Shown here in pieces: positions 46,660-49,352 of a DNA stretch of 49,352 bases. A program made the position numbers and the translations under genes. The notes under the pieces are model-generated. The model did no database searches. It had not been told where the DNA came from and saw only the letters and a program-made list of their open reading frames with translations. Source of the DNA: an uncultured Prevotellaceae bacterium (lineage in GTDB: Bacteria; Bacteroidota; Bacteroidia; Bacteroidales; Bacteroidaceae); NCBI GenBank assembly GCA_946415365.1, contig CAMKSE010000025.1, positions 1 through 49,352 on the forward strand. The letters run 5' to 3'. The stretch's first letter is position 1, and each line of letters opens with the position of its first letter.

Positions 46660-48474
46660 CTACTGCATATCCTGCAAGAAATAATAATAGAAGAAATACG
46701 TATTCCCAAAGAAGGGATGGAGGGCCGTACGTCCTACGATGGCTTGTTGCTTGTCGTATTTCTTACCCTCTCTGGCAAAGGCATTATAGTTATCCTTCAC
46801 ACCCTTGTCGATGGGCAACAGATCTGGATTGGGGCCATGACCGGTCTTTCCGAAGAGATAAGCCGCCTCCTGAAAGATGCGGGGAATCGGGCCATGAGGG
46901 AACAATTTTGTATAACCATTGAAACGGGCCCAGAACAATTGGGGATTTCTCTTCAAGAGTGCGGCAAGCACGGCCTGCTCTTGAATAGAGGGTTCTTTGG
47001 AGTCCTGATAGGCAAAGACGTTCAAAATATATTTCTCTACATTGCCTTCGTCAAGTCCTAAAGCATCTTTCATATGTGACATGTGGGAGACTGGTCCCAT
47101 CTCTGGGTCTTGAGCTATCTGTCTCATATCGATGAGCAGTTTTTCAATGTGGTCACCCCAATCTTTGTAATACATCGTATGTCGAAGTAAGTTGATGGCC
47201 TTTTGAGCAGCCGAGAATTCGCGACTGAGGAAGGCACAACGAGCCAGATACTGAAGTTTTTCTACGCTCCAGCCAAACTCCACACCGTCCTCCATACACC
47301 GACGGTGACAGTCGTTCAACATACCGAGTTGATAGAAAATCGGCCTGCTGAAGACCAGGTTCAGCATATCGTAAGGGACTTTGGGGTCACCCTTCTTCCT
47401 ACCAAAGGGGAAATCGAAGATTTCATCAATACGGCCTAACCGGGAAAGAGCCAGATTGTGCATGATGATGATGGAACGGGTGGGCTCTTCCTCCCCCTGT
47501 TTCAACCCTTCCTCAAGCACTCCTTCCCAATCTGTCTGCTCAATACAGTGCTGCATGACGAGCTCATGGTGGAAGTTCTCGTCTTTATACCACAAATGCC
47601 GAACACCTACAATGAGGACTATCGCCAACACGCCCTGAAGACTCCAAATGTATAAAGGCTTTTTTAATTTGCCGAGGGGAGATGTCTGGTAGAAGAGGGC
47701 CAGCAGCAGGAAAAATACTCCTAAAATATAATAAGGTATATAGAAGGCCGGATAATTCTTCAGAACGTTTGTAATCGGCAGCCCCGTTGTCCAAAGATCA
47801 TTAAAATATGTCTGATAATAGATATAACGGTAACAGATCATCGGCACGGCGACGATGCAAAGGATGGCAACACCTGTCTGGATGGCACTCTGAGTGCGGT
47901 TGTTAGTGAGGCGCCAAGCCCAGATACCCATCAGCAGGACAGCTGCCAGCGCATAGATGCCAAAGAGCGGGTAGCCAATAGCAGCAGCCACAACGATGCC
48001 GACAATGCGGGCCCATAACTTCTGAGGCAGCGCACGGAATGCCCACAACATAGCCACGGCAACAGTTATGCCGATCGTAGGCACCATGAAATAGCCACGC
48101 AGTCTCATCAAGTAATGCCAATAGCCCAAACTCATATCAGCCACCAACAGGGCTGCCACTGGTGTCAGAGCCATGACCGTCCATTGGTCAGCAATGTGGA
48201 ACGTGCGCTTGGTGAGCCACATCAACAACAGCCACCAGCCACAGAGCATCAGCACGCCTAACCAAGGGTGGTAGAAGAACTGGACGAAATAACAACTGAC
48301 ATAAGACAGGAAACCTCCTGGCACCACCATCTGCTCACGGAAAAAGTGAGGAGTGTCAAGAAATAGATTGTACTGCTGAACCTTCCACAGAAGATCAGAC
48401 TCGAAACAGAGTAGCGCTACAGCGATGAGCAGCAAAGCTCCGATCCACGGCAAGAATGGTATGACTCTTTTCAT
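46660..48474 (-). CDS. Polytopic inner-membrane protein, DUF6057-like, second copy
   Basis: This 604-aa protein has the same plan as the 590-aa protein at 9463-11235. The N-terminal half contains about nine hydrophobic helices (IGALLLIAVALLCFESDLLW, LMLCGWWLLLMWLTKRTF, PLFGIYALAAVLLMGIWAW). A conserved WYKDENFHHEL follows the last helix, then a soluble helical half (MHNLALSRLGRIDEIF, EFGWSVEKLQYLARCAF). WYKDENFHHEL and NLALSRLGR are identical in both copies. It is first gene of an operon with the heme-propeller lipoprotein. Function is unknown; co-conservation of the pair argues for a joint role at the cell envelope. Confidence 0.72.
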   Translation of the reverse strand: MKRVIPFLPWIGALLLIAVALLCFESDLLWKVQQYNLFLDTPHFFREQMVVPGGFLSYVSCYFVQFFYHPWLGVLMLCGWWLLLMWLTKRTFHIADQWTVMALTPVAALLVADMSLGYWHYLMRLRGYFMVPTIGITVAVAMLWAFRALPQKLWARIVGIVVAAAIGYPLFGIYALAAVLLMGIWAWRLTNNRTQSAIQTGVAILCIVAVPMICYRYIYYQTYFNDLWTTGLPITNVLKNYPAFYIPYYILGVFFLLLALFYQTSPLGKLKKPLYIWSLQGVLAIVLIVGVRHLWYKDENFHHELVMQHCIEQTDWEGVLEEGLKQGEEEPTRSIIIMHNLALSRLGRIDEIFDFPFGRKKGDPKVPYDMLNLVFSRPIFYQLGMLNDCHRRCMEDGVEFGWSVEKLQYLARCAFLSREFSAAQKAINLLRHTMYYKDWGDHIEKLLIDMRQIAQDPEMGPVSHMSHMKDALGLDEGNVEKYILNVFAYQDSKEPSIQEQAVLAALLKRNPQLFWARFNGYTKLFPHGPIPRIFQEAAYLFGKTGHGPNPDLLPIDKGVKDNYNAFAREGKKYDKQQAIVGRTALHPFFGNTYFFYYYFLQDMQ

Positions 48475-48497
48475 CGAATGATTTATTTAATTGGATG

Positions 48498-48505
48498 CAA
48501 AGTTA
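48498..48505 (-). promoter_or_regulatory. -7 box TAACTTTG of the second membrane-protein operon
   Basis: On minus reads ATAACTTTGCAT, sharing TAACTTTGCAT with the first copy's promoter at 11249. The start would be near 48492, an 18-nt A-rich leader before the ATG at 48474. Confidence 0.6.
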
Positions 48506-48683
48506 TATATTTTTCCTGAAACAATAGCATGAAAGGATAAAAACTTGTTATTAGGACATGAAAACACAAAAAATACTTTATCATTTGTTTCATTTATCCA
48601 CGTTAAATGTAACCAAAAGGGCGATATTAACAAGCGAAAACATTATTTAACAAAAAAGAAAAGCCTAATTCAGAATAACACCT

Positions 48684-48691
48684 TATCTTTG
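48684..48691 (+). promoter_or_regulatory. -7 box TATCTTTG of the CBM-like repeat gene
   Basis: TATCTTTG followed by an AT-rich leader of about 70 nt without structure before the ATG at 48769. No convincing -33 TTTG. Confidence 0.6.
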
Positions 48692-48768
48692 CATCGTATT
48701 TCGCAAGAAAAAGAGATTTTTATCTTATAATTAACATTATTCATTAACTAACAAATTAAAATTTGCTT

Positions 48769-49352
48769 ATGAAAAAGTTATTTACTTTAGTTGCAATGGC
48801 ATTCATGGCCATTGGTGCAAATGCTCAGGGAGTCATCGCAGAGATTGACTGGACACAGGAGGCTGCATACTATGAGGGTGTGTGGTATTCTGATTTGGCA
48901 GAGGTTTCTGTTGACGGTGGTTTGGTTATCAATTGCACTCAGCCCAGCCCTGAGACAGCTAACTATTGGGAGCCTCAGGTTCCTATGATTGCCCACATTC
49001 CTGAGCTTGCTGAAGGTGGTCAGTATCAGGTTAAGTTTACCGTTAACGCTCCTGCAGCTGGCGAGATTCGTCTGGACTTCTGCAGCTGGACAGAGGGTGC
49101 AAAGACAACTCAAGATTGGGTTGGCACTGTTGAAGCAGGTGACAATGAGTTTACAGTTGACTTCCTCGATTATCCTGGCGCAACTACTGACGCTATGATT
49201 TTCTACCAGTGCGGTAAGATTCCTGGAAAGCATGTCATCAAGAATGTACAGGTGATTGACCTTGAAGAAGGTGGCGAGCCAGGTCCCGCTCTCCTTTCTG
49301 AGATCGACTGGACAAAGGAGGCTGCATACTATGAGGGTGTATGGTATTCTGA
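48769..49352 (+). CDS. Secreted protein with tandem beta-sandwich (CBM-like) repeats, cut by the window end
   Basis: The reading frame is open to the last base (at least 194 codons), so the gene is partial at its 3' end. A signal peptide (1-20, MKKLFTLVAMAFMAIGANAQ) is followed by a repeat unit starting EIDWTQEAAYYEGVWYS (residue 25). A second unit begins EIDWTKEAAYYEGVWYS exactly 153 codons later (49300). In between, the beta-rich sequence (YQVKFTVNAPAAGEIRLDF, HVIKNVQVID) resembles carbohydrate-binding sandwich modules. The signal peptide resembles that of the 715-aa CBM-like protein of the uptake operon (MKKLFTVVALLS). Whether a catalytic domain follows cannot be seen. Confidence 0.7.
   Translation, partial: MKKLFTLVAMAFMAIGANAQGVIAEIDWTQEAAYYEGVWYSDLAEVSVDGGLVINCTQPSPETANYWEPQVPMIAHIPELAEGGQYQVKFTVNAPAAGEIRLDFCSWTEGAKTTQDWVGTVEAGDNEFTVDFLDYPGATTDAMIFYQCGKIPGKHVIKNVQVIDLEEGGEPGPALLSEIDWTKEAAYYEGVWYS

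Larger units (their letters stand above)
48475..48768. other. Divergent intergenic region with two promoters
   Basis: This gap of about 290 nt is AT-rich. It holds the leftward promoter of the membrane-protein operon (48505-48498) and the rightward promoter of the repeat protein (48684-48691). No further gene is convincing in between; a 61-codon frame at 48545-48730 has low-complexity composition and overlaps the rightward promoter. Confidence 0.6.

Noticed and set aside
48545..48730. 61-codon frame upstream of the last gene
   Set aside because: Low-complexity Lys/Asn/Ile-rich peptide overlapping a promoter; no start context.

Overview
The window looks like a chromosomal segment of a gut or rumen Bacteroidales bacterium, most probably Prevotella/Segatella-like. 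The grounds are Bacteroidota promoters (TTTG about 20 nt upstream of TAnnTTTG), absence of Shine-Dalgarno sequences, two SusC/SusD pairs, lipoprotein signal peptides, and secreted enzymes ending in the Prevotella-style tail (VYNLAGQ...KGIV...GKK). No rRNA, tRNA, CRISPR array, transposase or integrase was seen. Everything here is read from sequence and recalled family knowledge; no database search was possible.

Layout. (1) 1-4543 is AT-rich. It carries two diverging copies of a two-gene secreted-protein cassette (158+419 aa on minus, 155+244 aa on plus). Each is preceded by a Bacteroidota promoter and a long rod-like foldable leader or ncRNA. A 21-bp perfect palindrome closes the region. (2) 4544-7926: a solitary NMT1/THI5-type binding protein overlaps a dCache-HAMP-PP2C-HATPase signalling protein. 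(3) 7939-11235 (minus): a polytopic membrane protein (DUF6057-like) and a beta-propeller lipoprotein with a CxxCH heme motif. (4) 11380-44998: a large xylan/arabinoxylan utilization locus. (5) 45109-48474 (minus): a second, diverged copy of pair (3). (6) From 48769 a secreted tandem-repeat protein runs off the window.

The polysaccharide locus has three transcription blocks plus one outlying gene. A minus-strand operon encodes SusC-SusD-SusC-SusD, a DUF1735-like lipoprotein, a GH10-fold lipoprotein that has lost its nucleophile, and a secreted double-CBM-like protein; this resembles the xusA-xusE xylan uptake system. A second minus operon encodes two GH43 enzymes. Facing it, a plus-strand operon encodes GH5, an esterase-GH43-CBM6 fusion, GH3, GH10-CBM6, a double esterase and GH97. 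A GH30 gene lies alone beyond the uptake operon. Together these would bind and cut xylan outside the cell, strip arabinose and ester groups, import oligosaccharides through the SusCD pores and finish hydrolysis in the periplasm. No hybrid two-component regulator is present in the window.

The most striking cross-cutting pattern is a set of tandem 7-nt repeats with different sequences. They sit directly upstream of start codons at four gene junctions and inside the GH97 signal peptide, the GH97 C-terminal region, the GH30 linker and a 51-nt in-frame insertion in GH3. Because 7 is not a multiple of 3, the coding copies could act as frame switches. Other notable items are the pseudo-GH10, a truncated second esterase module in the fusion enzyme, and paralogous membrane/heme-propeller operons flanking the locus.
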